NCBI RefSeq assembly: GCF_000003195.3 | Contig: NC_012873.2 | Coordinates: forward strand, 2,875,894 to 2,939,893 | Direction: 5' to 3' | DNA length: 64,000 nt | DNA from: Sorghum bicolor | Lineage: Eukaryota; Streptophyta; Magnoliopsida; Poales; Poaceae | Shown here: one piece after another, positions 12,105 through 22,166 of the stretch | How positions within the stretch are numbered: the stretch's first letter is position 1 | Layout of the letters: every line of letters starts with the position of its first letter | Program-made: the position numbers and the translations under genes | The notes under the pieces: generated by a model | The model's database searches: none | What the model was told of the DNA's origin: nothing | The model's input: only the letters and a program-made list of their open reading frames with translations

Positions 12105-13089
12105 ATGGCGGAGGAGGAGATGCAGCTGGTGGTTGTCGTTGAGGGGGACAGCGTCCTTAGGGCTCTACTGGTCCACCATTGTGACCAACTACAACAAGAA
12201 GATTGTGCGGTACGACCGCACCCCTAGCCCCCTCTTGTGTTCCTCTTCCTCGTTTATGGATGTTTTAGGGATAAAATTGGGTGTTGGGGTTTCGTGGAGG
12301 CTTGTGTGTTCATAATGTGATTTAAGCTCTCTTGATTTCAACTTTCCTTTTTTGTTATGGAATTATTAATTTTCTTTAGAGTTTTAAATTGATGAATCTG
12401 TCGAAGGACTGACTACTAAGGTACTAACGCATCTGTGTTAGTGTTTTATTTGACGACAAAGCATCTACTTCCTAATTTATTCACAAAAAAAACATCTACT
12501 TCCTAATTGTCGATCAGGCTTAGGCCCACTATGCGGCAATCCTTTTTAATAAACCCCTATCTCATAGCAATAGCATGCTGTGAATTTTGCTAAATGTTTG
12601 AAAACCAAGTTCAACGCTACACATCATTTTGCTAAAATTTTGCATTTTAGTATGACTGATCATTGATGAATGGAGAAAATTCAAATTTGTGCGGGAGTTT
12701 TTGTGTCCAGCCTGATGCCGAACCATTTATCATCCGAGTTCTCAATTTGTGCATGCTATTCCATGAATTATTTCGGTGCGTAACTTATTCTTCGTTCGTG
12801 CAGAAGCTTGCAAGGGCATCACCTGAGCTTGCATTAATTGGTTTTCATACCCATAGACCTTACAACAGTATGCCTTTATAACGTCGTCCATGCATATGGA
12901 AATATAGTTAATTGTGCATTCTATCAAATATGCAATATGTGAATATTTTGCAATGCAGTTTTTCGTGTGCCGCGAAGTAGATGGACAAAAGATATTGATG
13001 CTTTCCTATCATAGTTATCTGGAATATCATTCAGTAGTGGAGGATTTAGTGAAGTTCCTACTTGTGAAGGTTTTGCTGAAGCACTGATG
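12105..13089 (+). pseudogene. MED25 (Mediator subunit 25) pseudogene fragment, copy 2
   Basis: Exon 1 opens MAEEEMQLVVVVEG, the start of the MED25 von Willebrand A domain. A one-base insertion in a G run at about 12147 shifts the frame, after which the other frame reads TASLGLYWSTIVTNYNKKIV. An exon 2 remnant lies at about 12690 (acceptor mutated to gtgcgg). Exon 3, 12804-12867, reads QKLARASPELALIGFHTHRP. The next exon, 12959-13089, reads RSRWTKDIDAFLS, then a TAG at 13012-13014 where Trp is expected, then LSGISFSSGGFSE. Introns are retained, so this is a decayed genomic duplicate, not a retrocopy. Everything after this exon is missing. Family identity rests on recalled MED25 features (EGTAALGPYW-like start, VFHTHGPY-like strand). 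Confidence 0.75.
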
Positions 13090-13572
13090 GTATTGACCTG
13101 TTATAGTTGATTAAAGTCTCTAGTTTCATTCATGCAGCCAAAAGCTAGCATGTTGGAGTTTTGTTAACCTTTCAAGATATCTTCTTGATCTTTGAGTTAT
13201 GTTGTTATGAGAGCATGATGTCTGGCGCTGGGTCTCTGACAGTGGGCCCATGTATTCCGTACCGCTACAGGGATACTATGGCAGCTAGCCCTTCAGGTCG
13301 TCGCCACGGAGCCGTCAGCGTGACGCAGCTGCAGCGTCACATACTCACATGGCATGGCCGCCGACAACGGTCGCTCGCTCGCTCGCTGTGCATTCACGGT
13401 GCTACCGACCCAGTGTGCCCACTGCGTGAATCGTCGTGATCATGGTGGATTATTATTACTAACCCACACCATGCATGCATGCGACGCGGACAGAGCATGC
13501 AGCGCACCGTCGTCGGTCTGCTCCCCACGCTGGCAGCAAAGCGAGCGAGGCTCCACACATCACAACGCACAG

Positions 13573-13735
13573 GTTTAAATTCAAAAAGTTTTTGAATTTT
13601 GATTCTACAATATTTTTATTTTTATTTATCAAATATTATCTAATTGTGAAATAAGCAGGCTTAAAAGATTCGTCTTGCGATTTACAAACAAATTATACAA
13701 TTATTGTTTGTTTTACTTTTTTGTTTTTAAGGTAA
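13573..13735. mobile_element. degenerate MITE remnant
   Basis: Contains aaaagattcgtcttgcgatt and other core text of the GGCCTTGTTTAG family but lacks both terminal repeats. Confidence 0.5.
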
Positions 13736-13816
13736 ACTGAGGCCACCCTCTCTCATCACTCGTGGCCGAAACGAAAATTATGCCGCGGCCCGCGATGTAC
13801 AGTAGAAGATGCTTTA

Positions 13817-14121
13817 GGCCTTGTGTAGGGTACAGCTCACAACAGCTTCATGAGCTGTTTTTTTTTTTCCAAACACTTCATGGCTGAAGCTATTCTTCTC
13901 CTCCTCTCACAAAGACATAAGTTGGATGAAGCTGGAAAAATATAGCTTATTGCAGCTTCTTCCTCATTTCTCTCTCTCAACTATGCATGAAGTAGTTGGT
14001 GAAGCTATTTTGCCAAACACTTTCTCCAAAATAGCTCAGCTTCATCTAGAAAGTCACTCATGAAGCTATTTTCTAAAAAAAACAGCTTTACTAGTGAAGT
14101 TGAGCTGTGCCAAACAAGCCC
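13817..14121. mobile_element. MITE of a second family (AGCTTCA-rich)
   Basis: Starts ggccttgtgtagggtacagc and ends gtgccaaacaagccc, flanked by TTA on both sides. The interior repeats gaagct/agcttca and can fold on itself. Confidence 0.65.
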
Positions 14122-14124
14122 TTA

Positions 14125-14357
14125 GTTTCGCAAAAATTTTGCAAGATTTTTTAGATTCCTCGTCACATCAAATCTTTAAACGTATGCATGGAGTATTAAA
14201 TATAGATGAAAATAAAAACTAATTGTACAGTTTGGTCAGAATTGACGAGATGAATCTTTTGAGCCTAGTTAGTCTATAATTGGACAATATTTGTCAAATA
14301 TAAATGAAAGTACTATTATTTCTCTTTTGCAAAAATTTTTGGAAAGTAAACAAGCCC
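14125..14357. mobile_element. Tourist-like MITE abutting the previous element
   Basis: Family core present (tttgagcctagttagtc); the right end is gtaaacaagccc followed by TAA. The left terminal repeat is missing where it meets the neighbouring MITE. Confidence 0.75.
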
Positions 14358-14699
14358 TAATGCAACGGCTCCATGAACGTAGTGCGAGCAGCAGCACTGC
14401 AGCAGAAGTAATAATATAATAATTTATTGCGCATGCATGGTTTGTGCTGTAGTAACGGCTACTGAATTGAGAGATCTCGTCGAGGGCATTGACTAGCAGG
14501 TCGTAATAACCGGCATAGGCATAACAAATGTCAACGAGAAGCAAGTTGTTTTGGGTTTACAATACTCGGACCGTAGACAATCATCAGCACGTAGTAGACG
14601 AAATCCAAGCCTACTAGTACAGCAGTAGTTCTGAATCTACTAACCTCGAGTCGCAAGTACGTACTGTCGGTGCATGCCTTGTAGTTGGACGATCATTAA

Positions 14700-14926
14700 G
14701 GCCTTGTTTAGTTCACTCCAAAATCCAAAAACTTTTTAAAATTCTCTGTCATATTAAATTTTGCATTACATGCATGAAGCATTAAAGATTTTAGTTAGGC
14801 CTCGACCAAACTGTACAATTAGTTTTTATTTTCGTCTATATTTAATACTCCATGCATGCGTTTAAAGATTCGATGTGACGGGGAATCGAAAAAATTTTGC
14901 AAAAATTTTTGGAACTAAACAAGGCC
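14700..14926. mobile_element. Tourist-like MITE with internal deletion, TAA target duplication
   Basis: Ends ggccttgtttagttcac and ggaactaaacaaggcc, flanked by TAA on both sides. The central core is shortened and rearranged. Confidence 0.85.
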
Positions 14927-14929
14927 TAA

Positions 14930-16652
14930 CTAAACAAGATGGCACGGTCTAGCAGCAGACCACATGCGTATTTCTACTTCCCTAGCTCGTTCATGTAGTA
15001 CGTACGAACGAACCGGTTTCAGTTGTCGCATACGGTCAAAGAAAATAAGTAAACCAGATAATTAAATAAATCAAATGATTCAGAATTGCAGATCTCGCCC
15101 CCGTCCCTCAGTGGTTAACGGCCGGGTGAATGTGAATCGGTCGTGCAGGATCAAGCGACCCCAGTAGTTGTTGGCCCCGCATGGCCGCATCGATGCTGCT
15201 CACCCACCGGCCACCGACCACCGTGCTGCTGGCTGGCTGGCTGCCGCCGCGCACCGTCACCTGCCCACTGTACTGCGCCATGCATGCATGCACGGCTCGC
15301 ATCGCATCCCATGTGACTCCCTCCCGACGAAACGATGGGGATTGGTGACAAGGCGAATCCGCAGCCACCCAAATGGTGGCCAAATCTTGCCGCGCTGGCC
15401 GAGGACGACCGACGTCCGGGGACGCTCGCTCGCAGCGTCGAGTCGCCGACGCGGTGCGGTGCCCCGACTCCTCCACGGCCGATGGGCCATGCATGCCCGC
15501 TAGCCGCTGGCGTGCGTGCCCTTTTTCTCCTCACTCCCTCGGCAGCAGAGCAGGAGCAGAGCAGCTGTACAACGCCCCCGCGCGCGCACATGGATCGGTG
15601 GGGAAGCAGCGCAGCGGAGTGGTCGCTGGCGTGTGTGGGGGTCCGCGCCGCGGGCGGGCGGACTCGGTCGGATCGGATGGACACGCCCACGCGGCCGCCA
15701 TGGGACACGGACAATGGGGCCGCCCGCTGGCCGCTGTCGCTTTCCTCTGATCAGCTGATCTGAATCCGGCAAAGTACAACACGGACGGGACGGTGGTTGC
15801 CGCTCTCTGATTAGCCACCAGCACTGGTAATTAAACTCCGCGGCACGGCATGCATCCATGCATTGGTGATTAGCCACCAGCTCAGCTAGCTCACCACCAC
15901 CCAAAGCTGTCCTCTTTCTCCACCCTGTCGTCCCGTGTCCCCCTGCTGCTTCCGCTTCTTCCCTTCCTCGCTTCGTCACGCGCGCGGCGGCGGCCTCACG
16001 ACGGGGGGCGCCATGGCCACGCCGAAAGAAACTCAACTGTTGTCCCTCCACTCCCTTTTGGCCTTTCTTCTTCCTCCGATCACCTTTTTCCTTGCTCGGA
16101 ACTGCTAGCGATGCAGTACTTTGCCACCGAAAGAGCCATCTGAAAGTGCTTTGCGTCGGCATCTCTACCACCTCCGCAAAAGCGCGTGCAGACATTCCGA
16201 TCGGGGCTCATGAATTGAAAAGGTTGGCGCTTCCCATGGCGGTGCCTGCATTCCGCACATCTACGACGAATTTATTTATTTATTGCCCAACATGGATTCC
16301 CATTCCCCGTGCTGGATCTCGTCTCGCTACGTTCATGATCGATCGTGTATACCATACCGGGAGATGCTGATCTGATTGTAGTACAAGGGCAGTGTTTTAT
16401 AGGAGTATATATCTTGAAAATAATTAATAAATTCATTCGGTGAGGAGCTGGAGGGAGGAGGAAGAAAAAGAATCAATACATAGCAACTCTTTGATTCAAT
16501 TTGATCAAATACGCATCATCAAAGAAACAAAAAAAAAAGAATCCAAGAAAAAAAATACTACATGGATGCATGGAGAAGTATTATACTGGCGGGTGAAAAG
16601 TATTATACTCCGGCGACGGCGAGGCAGCGCGGGCGAGCGCGGTCAAGGTGGT
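14930..16652. other. GC-rich intergenic DNA and 3' flank of the LRX gene
   Basis: 15.1-15.8 kb is GC-rich and gives overlapping open frames on both strands with Arg/Ala/Pro-rich chance translations. I assign no gene. The LRX 3' UTR should lie just below 16653 on the minus strand. Confidence 0.4.
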
Positions 16653-18758
16653 TTAGTAGTACGGCTTCCCCGGCGGCGGCGGCGACGCGTACGACACGCC
16701 GTACACCGGTGGGAACGGCAGCTTGCCGCCGCCCGGATGGTGCCCGCCGGTGCCGGTGCCGGGGCTCCCGCCCTGAGAAGGCGGCGGCGAGCAATGCGAG
16801 GACGACGGCGTTCCCGAGGAGGGGGTGGTGGGGTGCGACGGTGTCGACGAGGGGGTCCCGGTCCCCGGGGCGTGCGGCGGCAGGGCGTAGCCGGGGTGTT
16901 CCGCCGTTGGTGCCGACGGCGTGGTGGGGTGGCCGGAGGACGGGGGCTGGTGGGACCCCGTGGAGGGAGGCGACGGCGAACCGTGGGAGTGGGTTGGTGG
17001 CGTTGTGGGGTTCGGGCTGTAGGAGGTCGGTGGCGGCGCGTACCGCACGTCTGGCTCGTCTGCGGACGTCGGCGGGGGCGGCGCGTGTGTTGTTGTTACT
17101 GGAGGAGTTGTGGAGGAGCCGGACGGCGGCGACGGGTGGGACGGGGTCGGTGCGCCGTGTGGCGGCGAGTGGTAGGATGGCGTGCTGGAGCTTAAGGGTG
17201 GTGTCGGGTAGGATGGCGTGGTGGGTGACCCGTGGGAAGGTGGCGAGTGGTATGACGGGGTGGTGGCGCTCGATGGCGGCGAGGGGAAGGACGGCGTGGT
17301 GGTGGGTGAGCCCTGAGGTGGCGGCGTGTGGTAGGACGGGGTGGTGGCGCTCGACGGCGGCGAGGGGTATGACGGAGTGGTGGAGCCCGTAGGCGGCGAT
17401 GGGGTGGTGGAGCCCTTGGGTGGCGAGTGGTATGAGGGGGTGGTGGCGCTCGACGGCGGCGACGGGTAGGAAGGAGTGGGAGTAGCAGACGATGGCGGCG
17501 GGCTCCCTATGAAGGTGCCTTTCGGAGGCGACGAGACCGGCGTGGGCGGCCGCTTGCCGGTTCCGTGGCCACCTCTTCCGCCGCCTCCCGGCGTTGGGGT
17601 GTAGCCGCCCGGGGCTGCCTGGCATTGCGCCTTGCTGCAGTCGAACGGGTGCGCCGCGGCGGCCGCGCACTGCGACGGCGGGCGCTGCGCCGGCGCGCCG
17701 GGAATGCAATTCCAGGCGCCGTCAGCGGTGGCCTTGGCGCAAGGCGGGCGAGAGGTGAAGAAGTTGTCGGTGTAGGTGAAGTTCCTGAGGCTGGCAAGCG
17801 CGCAGACGCCGGCCGGCACCGCGCCCTCGAAGCGGTTGCGTGCGACGTCGAGCTCCTCGACAGCAGCCATGTTCACGATGGCAGCCGGGAGCTGCCCCTG
17901 CAGGTGGTTGTCGCTGACGTCGAAGACGGTGAGCTTCCGGAGCAAGCCGACCTGCGGCGGGACGCATCCCGTGAGCTCGTCGTCGATGAGCACGATCTCG
18001 TTGAGCGTGTCGGCCATCCGTCCGATGCTGGGCGGGATGCAACCGCCGAGGCGGTTGTGAGCGAGCACGACGACGGAGGCCGGCGAGTTGCCGAGGTTGG
18101 CCGGGATCGGGTTGCGGAGGCGGTTGGAGTTGAGGAAGATGGCGTCGAGCGGGCGGTCGAAGAGCGCCGGCGGGATGCTGCCCTCGAAGTCGTTGAAGCG
18201 GAGGTCGAGGTACCGGAGCGCCGGCAGCGACAGCACCACCTCCGGGAACCCGCCCACGAAGCGGTTGTTGCTGAGGTCAAGCTCGTGGAGGAGGTGGAGG
18301 TGCGCAAAGGTGTGTGGGACGACGCCGCAGAAGCGGTTGGAGTTGATGTGGAAGAGTGCGAGGTCGGGGACGCCCAGCGGCAGCGACGCCGGGAGGTACC
18401 CGGCGATGTCGGCGTGGTTGAGGTCGATCCCGGCGACGACGACGTCGCCGGGGTGGGAGCCCGGGAGTGGCGCGCAGAAGACGCCGTTGTAGGCGCAGAC
18501 GTTGGGCCCCACCCAGTTGGCGGTGAAGTTGGACGGGTCGGAGAAGATGGCGGTGCGCTTCCACGCCTGCAGCGCGGCGTAGGACGCGCGGAGGCGAGCG
18601 TTCGGGAACGCCCACGACGGCGGCGCGTCGAAGCGGGTCGCCAGCGACGACGCGTACGGCTCGGAGACGGCGTCCCCGCCGCCCTCCTGCGCCGTCGCCG
18701 CCGGGGACGCGAGCAGCAGCAGCAGCAGCGCGAAAGCCGCCGCGCTGCGGAGGATCAT
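16653..18758 (-). CDS. LRX: leucine-rich repeat extensin-like protein (LRX/PEX type)
   Basis: Single exon, 701 residues. I start at the ATG whose complement ends at 18758 because it opens a clean signal peptide (MILRSAAAFALLLLLLASP...TAQ, residues 1-25); upstream Mets in the open frame would bury it. Residues ~50-110 are the conserved N-terminal region (FPNARLRASYAALQAWK, DPSNFTANWVGPNVCAYNG). About ten leucine-rich repeats follow to ~residue 330 (for example LHELDLSNNRFVGGFPEVVL), then a Cys-rich hinge. From ~380 to the end is an extensin-like tail of Ser-Pro-Pro and TPSYHSPP-type repeats, ending GVSYASPPPPGKPYY. LRX proteins sit in the cell wall; the LRR part binds RALF peptides and the Hyp-glycosylated tail anchors to the wall. 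Vegetative or pollen class cannot be told from sequence alone. Confidence 0.95.
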   Translation of the reverse strand: MILRSAAAFALLLLLLASPAATAQEGGGDAVSEPYASSLATRFDAPPSWAFPNARLRASYAALQAWKRTAIFSDPSNFTANWVGPNVCAYNGVFCAPLPGSHPGDVVVAGIDLNHADIAGYLPASLPLGVPDLALFHINSNRFCGVVPHTFAHLHLLHELDLSNNRFVGGFPEVVLSLPALRYLDLRFNDFEGSIPPALFDRPLDAIFLNSNRLRNPIPANLGNSPASVVVLAHNRLGGCIPPSIGRMADTLNEIVLIDDELTGCVPPQVGLLRKLTVFDVSDNHLQGQLPAAIVNMAAVEELDVARNRFEGAVPAGVCALASLRNFTYTDNFFTSRPPCAKATADGAWNCIPGAPAQRPPSQCAAAAAHPFDCSKAQCQAAPGGYTPTPGGGGRGGHGTGKRPPTPVSSPPKGTFIGSPPPSSATPTPSYPSPPSSATTPSYHSPPKGSTTPSPPTGSTTPSYPSPPSSATTPSYHTPPPQGSPTTTPSFPSPPSSATTPSYHSPPSHGSPTTPSYPTPPLSSSTPSYHSPPHGAPTPSHPSPPSGSSTTPPVTTTHAPPPPTSADEPDVRYAPPPTSYSPNPTTPPTHSHGSPSPPSTGSHQPPSSGHPTTPSAPTAEHPGYALPPHAPGTGTPSSTPSHPTTPSSGTPSSSHCSPPPSQGGSPGTGTGGHHPGGGKLPFPPVYGVSYASPPPPGKPYY
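17100..17520 (-). repeat. tandem coding repeats of the extensin tail
   Basis: Degenerate units encoding SPPSSATTPSYHSPP-like text recur about every 45-60 bases within the LRX gene. Such arrays change length readily by slippage. Confidence 0.75.
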
Positions 18759-19035
18759 GGCTCTGAGGAATGGAGTGTCTGGTGGTGGTCGGCGCGGTGC
18801 GATCCGGCCGGAGGAGCTGGCAGGGAATGCGAGCGGGACGGCGGCGGGTCTCGTGTGATCTAGAGAGAGAGAGGGGAGCGTGGAGCGGGCAGTGGCATTG
18901 AGAGCGCGCACATGGGGATGGGAGCTGGGAGGGGCGTGTGTGTGTGATTGATGAAGGCAAGCGCAGTCGTCAGTGGCTGACAACACAGTCACATGGGGGC
19001 CAGCTGCACAGCAAGCTCAGTTGATTAGCCATCAG

Positions 19036-19055
19036 TGTGTGTGTGTGTGTGTGTG
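19036..19055. repeat. GT dinucleotide microsatellite in the LRX upstream region
   Basis: About nine GT units some 280 bases upstream of the LRX start codon. Confidence 0.8.
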
Positions 19056-19800
19056 CTGTGCTGGGTGTGTGACGGTGGTGTCTCTCTGCGCCTGCGCCTG
19101 CGAGCGAGCTTCGTCACTCACGGTCACGGTCACGGAGACGGCGGCGACGCGGCTGGCTGGGTTGGTTGGTTGACGGGCGGCGCGGCACGTAGCGAGGGCA
19201 GGCAGCGGCAGGTGAGCTCGGGATGGGGATGAGTTCGGCTGGGCTGGCGTGCCCGTGCCCGTCCGTCTTGTTTTGGTCCGGATGGAGTTGGGTTTAGCTT
19301 TTAACTAGCCTTTGCGTTTGTTTTTGTCTGCATGATTTGGACCGTCTGCATGTGTAGAGCATGTGTTGACGTCCGCGGCTATACTTTTGTTTCGTTCCCT
19401 CTTGTTTGTTTACGCATCCCCATGCATGGAGGCGAGTTCGAATTCGAAAAGTGGCGGTTTCGTTTCGTTCGGACACGGACGGCGGCCGGGCCGGCTCCGT
19501 CGCTGGGCGACGGCGAGCAGCATCAATGGGCCTCACGGGCTCCAGAAGGGAAGGCTCGCGGCACGGCATGGCCGTGGCCGTGGGTGTGGAGCGGACGACG
19601 TACGTCCAGTCTGTTACATACCTGTATGCACGCACTCGTGAATCGTCGCGTGCTCGCGTTGCCCTGCTCCACAGGTCATTCGTTCCACAGGTCATTCGTT
19701 CGCGTTGCCCTGCTCCACAGGTCATTCGTTTAGGGTTTTTGTCTGTCTGGGTCGAGGAGCTCGCGTTACACTGACACTGACACTGGTACTCTTTAGATCA
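19056..19800. other. LRX upstream/intergenic DNA
   Basis: GC-rich then mixed. A short direct repeat, ccacaggtcattcgtt, occurs three times between about 19670 and 19730. No gene supported. Confidence 0.4.
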
Positions 19801-19806
19801 CTCTCT

Positions 19807-20058
19807 GGCCTTAGGTAATTTCGTTAGATATGAAAATTTTTTGGATTTCGTTACTATAGCAATTTCGTTTGTTTACGGTAAATATTGTCCAATCATAGAT
19901 TAACTAAGGTTAAAAGATTCGTCTCGCGATTCACAGTTAAACTGTGTAATTAGTTTTTATTTTCGTCTATATTCAATACTTCATGTATGTATCTCAAGAT
20001 TCGATGTGACAGAAAATCTTAAAAACTTTTTGGATTTTGGAGTTAACTAAACAAGGCC
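19807..20058. mobile_element. Tourist-like MITE, decayed left end
   Basis: Right end taactaaacaaggcc is intact; internal core aaaagattcgtctcgcgatt is present. The left end reads ggccttaggtaa. Confidence 0.75.
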
Positions 20059-20082
20059 TCAGGCTTCCTACGACATTGATTA

Positions 20083-20522
20083 TTTCACCCCAAAAACTAA
20101 AAACTTTTTAAGATTTTCCGTCACATCGAACCTTGCAACATATACATAGAACATTAAATATAAACAAAAACTAAAACTAAAGCTAGTCTTAATGTATGTT
20201 TCATGAGAGTGTCATGCACATTAAATAGGGTGCTACATAAGCAAAATTGCTACTTAGCAGAGTCATTAAATGAACGAGTTTCATCATATGAGAAAGGAAT
20301 TTCATCCCCATAAAACTCATGTGGCTCGGTTACCTAGTTTATAGTCTTGATAACTATGCCATGAAACTATGCATTGAGACTGACCTAATAGCACAGTTTG
20401 TCTGTAAATCATGAGATGCATCTTTTGAGCCTAGTTAATCCATGACTGGACAATAATTGTCAAATAAAAACGAAAGTGCTACGGTAACCAAAACCAAAAT
20501 GTTTTCGGAACTAAACAAGGTC
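20083..20522. mobile_element. Tourist-like MITE split by a nested MITE
   Basis: Left part (ttcaccccaaaaactaaaaa) runs to about 20180; the right part resumes at about 20400 (gcacagtttgtctgtaaatc) and ends actaaacaaggtc. The interruption is the element at 20181-20396. Confidence 0.75.
20181..20396. mobile_element. nested MITE, CATTGAGACTGACC family
   Basis: About 216 bases. Starts agctagtcttaatg and ends cattgagactgacct, imperfect inverted repeats, flanked by TAA. The same family recurs inverted at 21953-22166. Confidence 0.75.
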
Positions 20523-20817
20523 TAATTACACAGTTTGTCTGTAATTTGCGAGACGAATCTTTTGAGCCTAGTTAGTCTATGGTTGGACAATAATTATCAA
20601 ATACATGAAAGTGCTACAATGTCAAACTTCAAAAACTGTTGGCATCTAAACAAGGCCTTATTAGAGCATGGAAAGGAACCTAATTACATAGTTCACATGT
20701 AATTTATGAGACAAATCTTTTGAGCTTAGTTAGTCTATAATTAGATAGTAATTGTTAAATACAGACAAAAGTGTTATATTAGCATTTTGTAATTTTTTTC
20801 AAGAACTAAACAAGGCC
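20523..20817. mobile_element. two tandem truncated 3' halves of the Tourist-like MITE
   Basis: Segments 20523-20657 and 20679-20817 each begin at taattacacag/taattacatag, the middle of the family consensus, and run to a full right end (aacaaggcc). With the preceding element this gives three right halves in a row. Confidence 0.7.
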
Positions 20818-20849
20818 TAACTACGGAGTACATCCTGCTCCTATATTGT

Positions 20850-21100
20850 ACTCTCTTCTGTCCACGAAAAAATTAATTTCTAGAATCCATATCAATCAAT
20901 CTTTTTTAAGTTTGACTAACTTTATAGAAAAGAATAACAACATCTATGACATAAAATGTGCACCATATAAAAAATATATTCTATAATGAATTTAATAATA
21001 CTAATTTGATACCATAAATATAGTATTTTTCTAAAAAAATAGTTAAAGTTTAAAACATTTGACTTATGATAACTCTAGAAATTGATTCTTAGTAGTACTA
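20850..21100. mobile_element. Stowaway-like element, degenerate
   Basis: Imperfect inverted ends (attaatttctagaatcc near the left, ctagaaattgattctta at the right) and an AT-rich interior with aagtttgactaactttat, typical of grass Stowaway derivatives. Confidence 0.55.
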
Positions 21101-21186
21101 TTATACGAGGTGATTATCATGTGCCAGATGCTCACCAAGAGGCTATTATACTACATTAATGCTGCTTCCACTAGTCAATTAACTAA

Positions 21187-21428
21187 GGCCTTGTTTAGAT
21201 ACATCCAAAAATCTAAAACTTTACAAGATTCCCATCACATCGAATCTTGCGGCATATGTATGGAACATTAAATATAGATAAAAAAGATAACTAATTACAC
21301 AGTTTACCTGTAAATTACGAGACGAATCTTTTAAGCCTAGTTGCTCCATAATTGGATAATGTTTGTCAAATAAAAATGAAAGTGCTACAGTATTAAAATC
21401 CAAAAAGTTTTTGGATCTAAACAAGGCC
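21187..21428. mobile_element. Tourist-like MITE with TAA target duplication
   Basis: Ends ggccttgtttagatacatcc and ggatctaaacaaggcc, flanked by TAA on both sides. Confidence 0.9.
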
Positions 21429-21533
21429 TAAGCACCACTGCACTCAAACTTTTGCGCGATGTTCTCCGTACCAGTAGATCAACCGCTTGTGCTAGCCACT
21501 AGCCAGGATTCCGAGGCATGCAGCAGCTTCAAA

Positions 21534-21827
21534 GGCCTTGTTTAGTTAAAAAAAAATTACAAATTTTTTTAGATCTCCGCGCTTGTCAGTTTTTTTAACA
21601 AGGTCTAGTTTAGTTGCAAAAAGTTTTTTAATTTTGTTACTATAACGCTTTCGTTTTTATTTTACAAACATTATACAATTATAAAGTAATTAGGTTTAAA
21701 AGATTCGTCTTGTAATTTACAAATAAATTGTGCAATTAGTTTTTGTTTTTATTTATATTTAACACTCCATATATATATAACGGTAAATCTTGAAAAAAAT
21801 TTGGTTTTTTTTTAACTAAACAAGGCC
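21534..21827. mobile_element. composite of two Tourist-like MITE pieces
   Basis: A left end (ggccttgtttagtt) at 21534 runs only ~40 bases. After a 17-base string gatctccgcgcttgtca (21572-21588) a second left end (ggtctagtttagttgc) begins near 21602 and runs to aactaaacaaggcc. The same 17-base string recurs at 21876-21892. Confidence 0.65.
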
Positions 21828-21952
21828 CAAGTTGGGAACTGAAACGTTTCAGCTATTTCTTTTTTTTTGAGAGTTGATCTCCGCGCTTGTCACGTGGTAA
21901 GAGGTTGGTTTCACAAAGACTCTTCATCTCATTACTTACTACCGTTTTTTTA

Positions 21953-22166
21953 GGCCAGCCTCAATGCATAGTTTCATGGCACAATTACTAAGACTATGAA
22001 ACTCTTCTCTCATATGATGAAACTTAAGAGTTTCATAGGGATGGAACTCTTCTCTCATATGATGAAACTCCTTCATTTAATGACCCTGCCAAATCCGCAA
22101 TTTTACTTATGTGACACCATATTTAATGTGCATGACACTCTTATGAAACATGCATTGAGACTGACC
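21953..22166. mobile_element. MITE, CATTGAGACTGACC family, inverted relative to 20181
   Basis: Starts ggccagcctcaatgcatag and ends gcattgagactgacc, flanked by TTA on both sides. An internal segment tcttctctcatatgatgaaa is duplicated in tandem. Confidence 0.75.

Noticed and set aside
15108..16195. Multiple overlapping Arg/Ala/Pro-rich frames of 80-231 codons
   Set aside because: GC-rich DNA with few stops; no consistent frame, splice context or known domain.
16562..17709. Several 250-370 codon frames overlapping the extensin tail on both strands
   Set aside because: They arise from the repetitive GC-rich Pro/Ser/Thr coding repeats and show no independent features.
17565..18863. 432-codon open frame antisense to the LRX gene
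   Set aside because: Val/Arg/Glu-rich shadow of a GC-rich LRR coding strand; no motif of its own, and the minus strand encodes a complete, recognisable protein.
19035..19173. Open frame beginning MCVCVCV
   Set aside because: Translation of a GT microsatellite.
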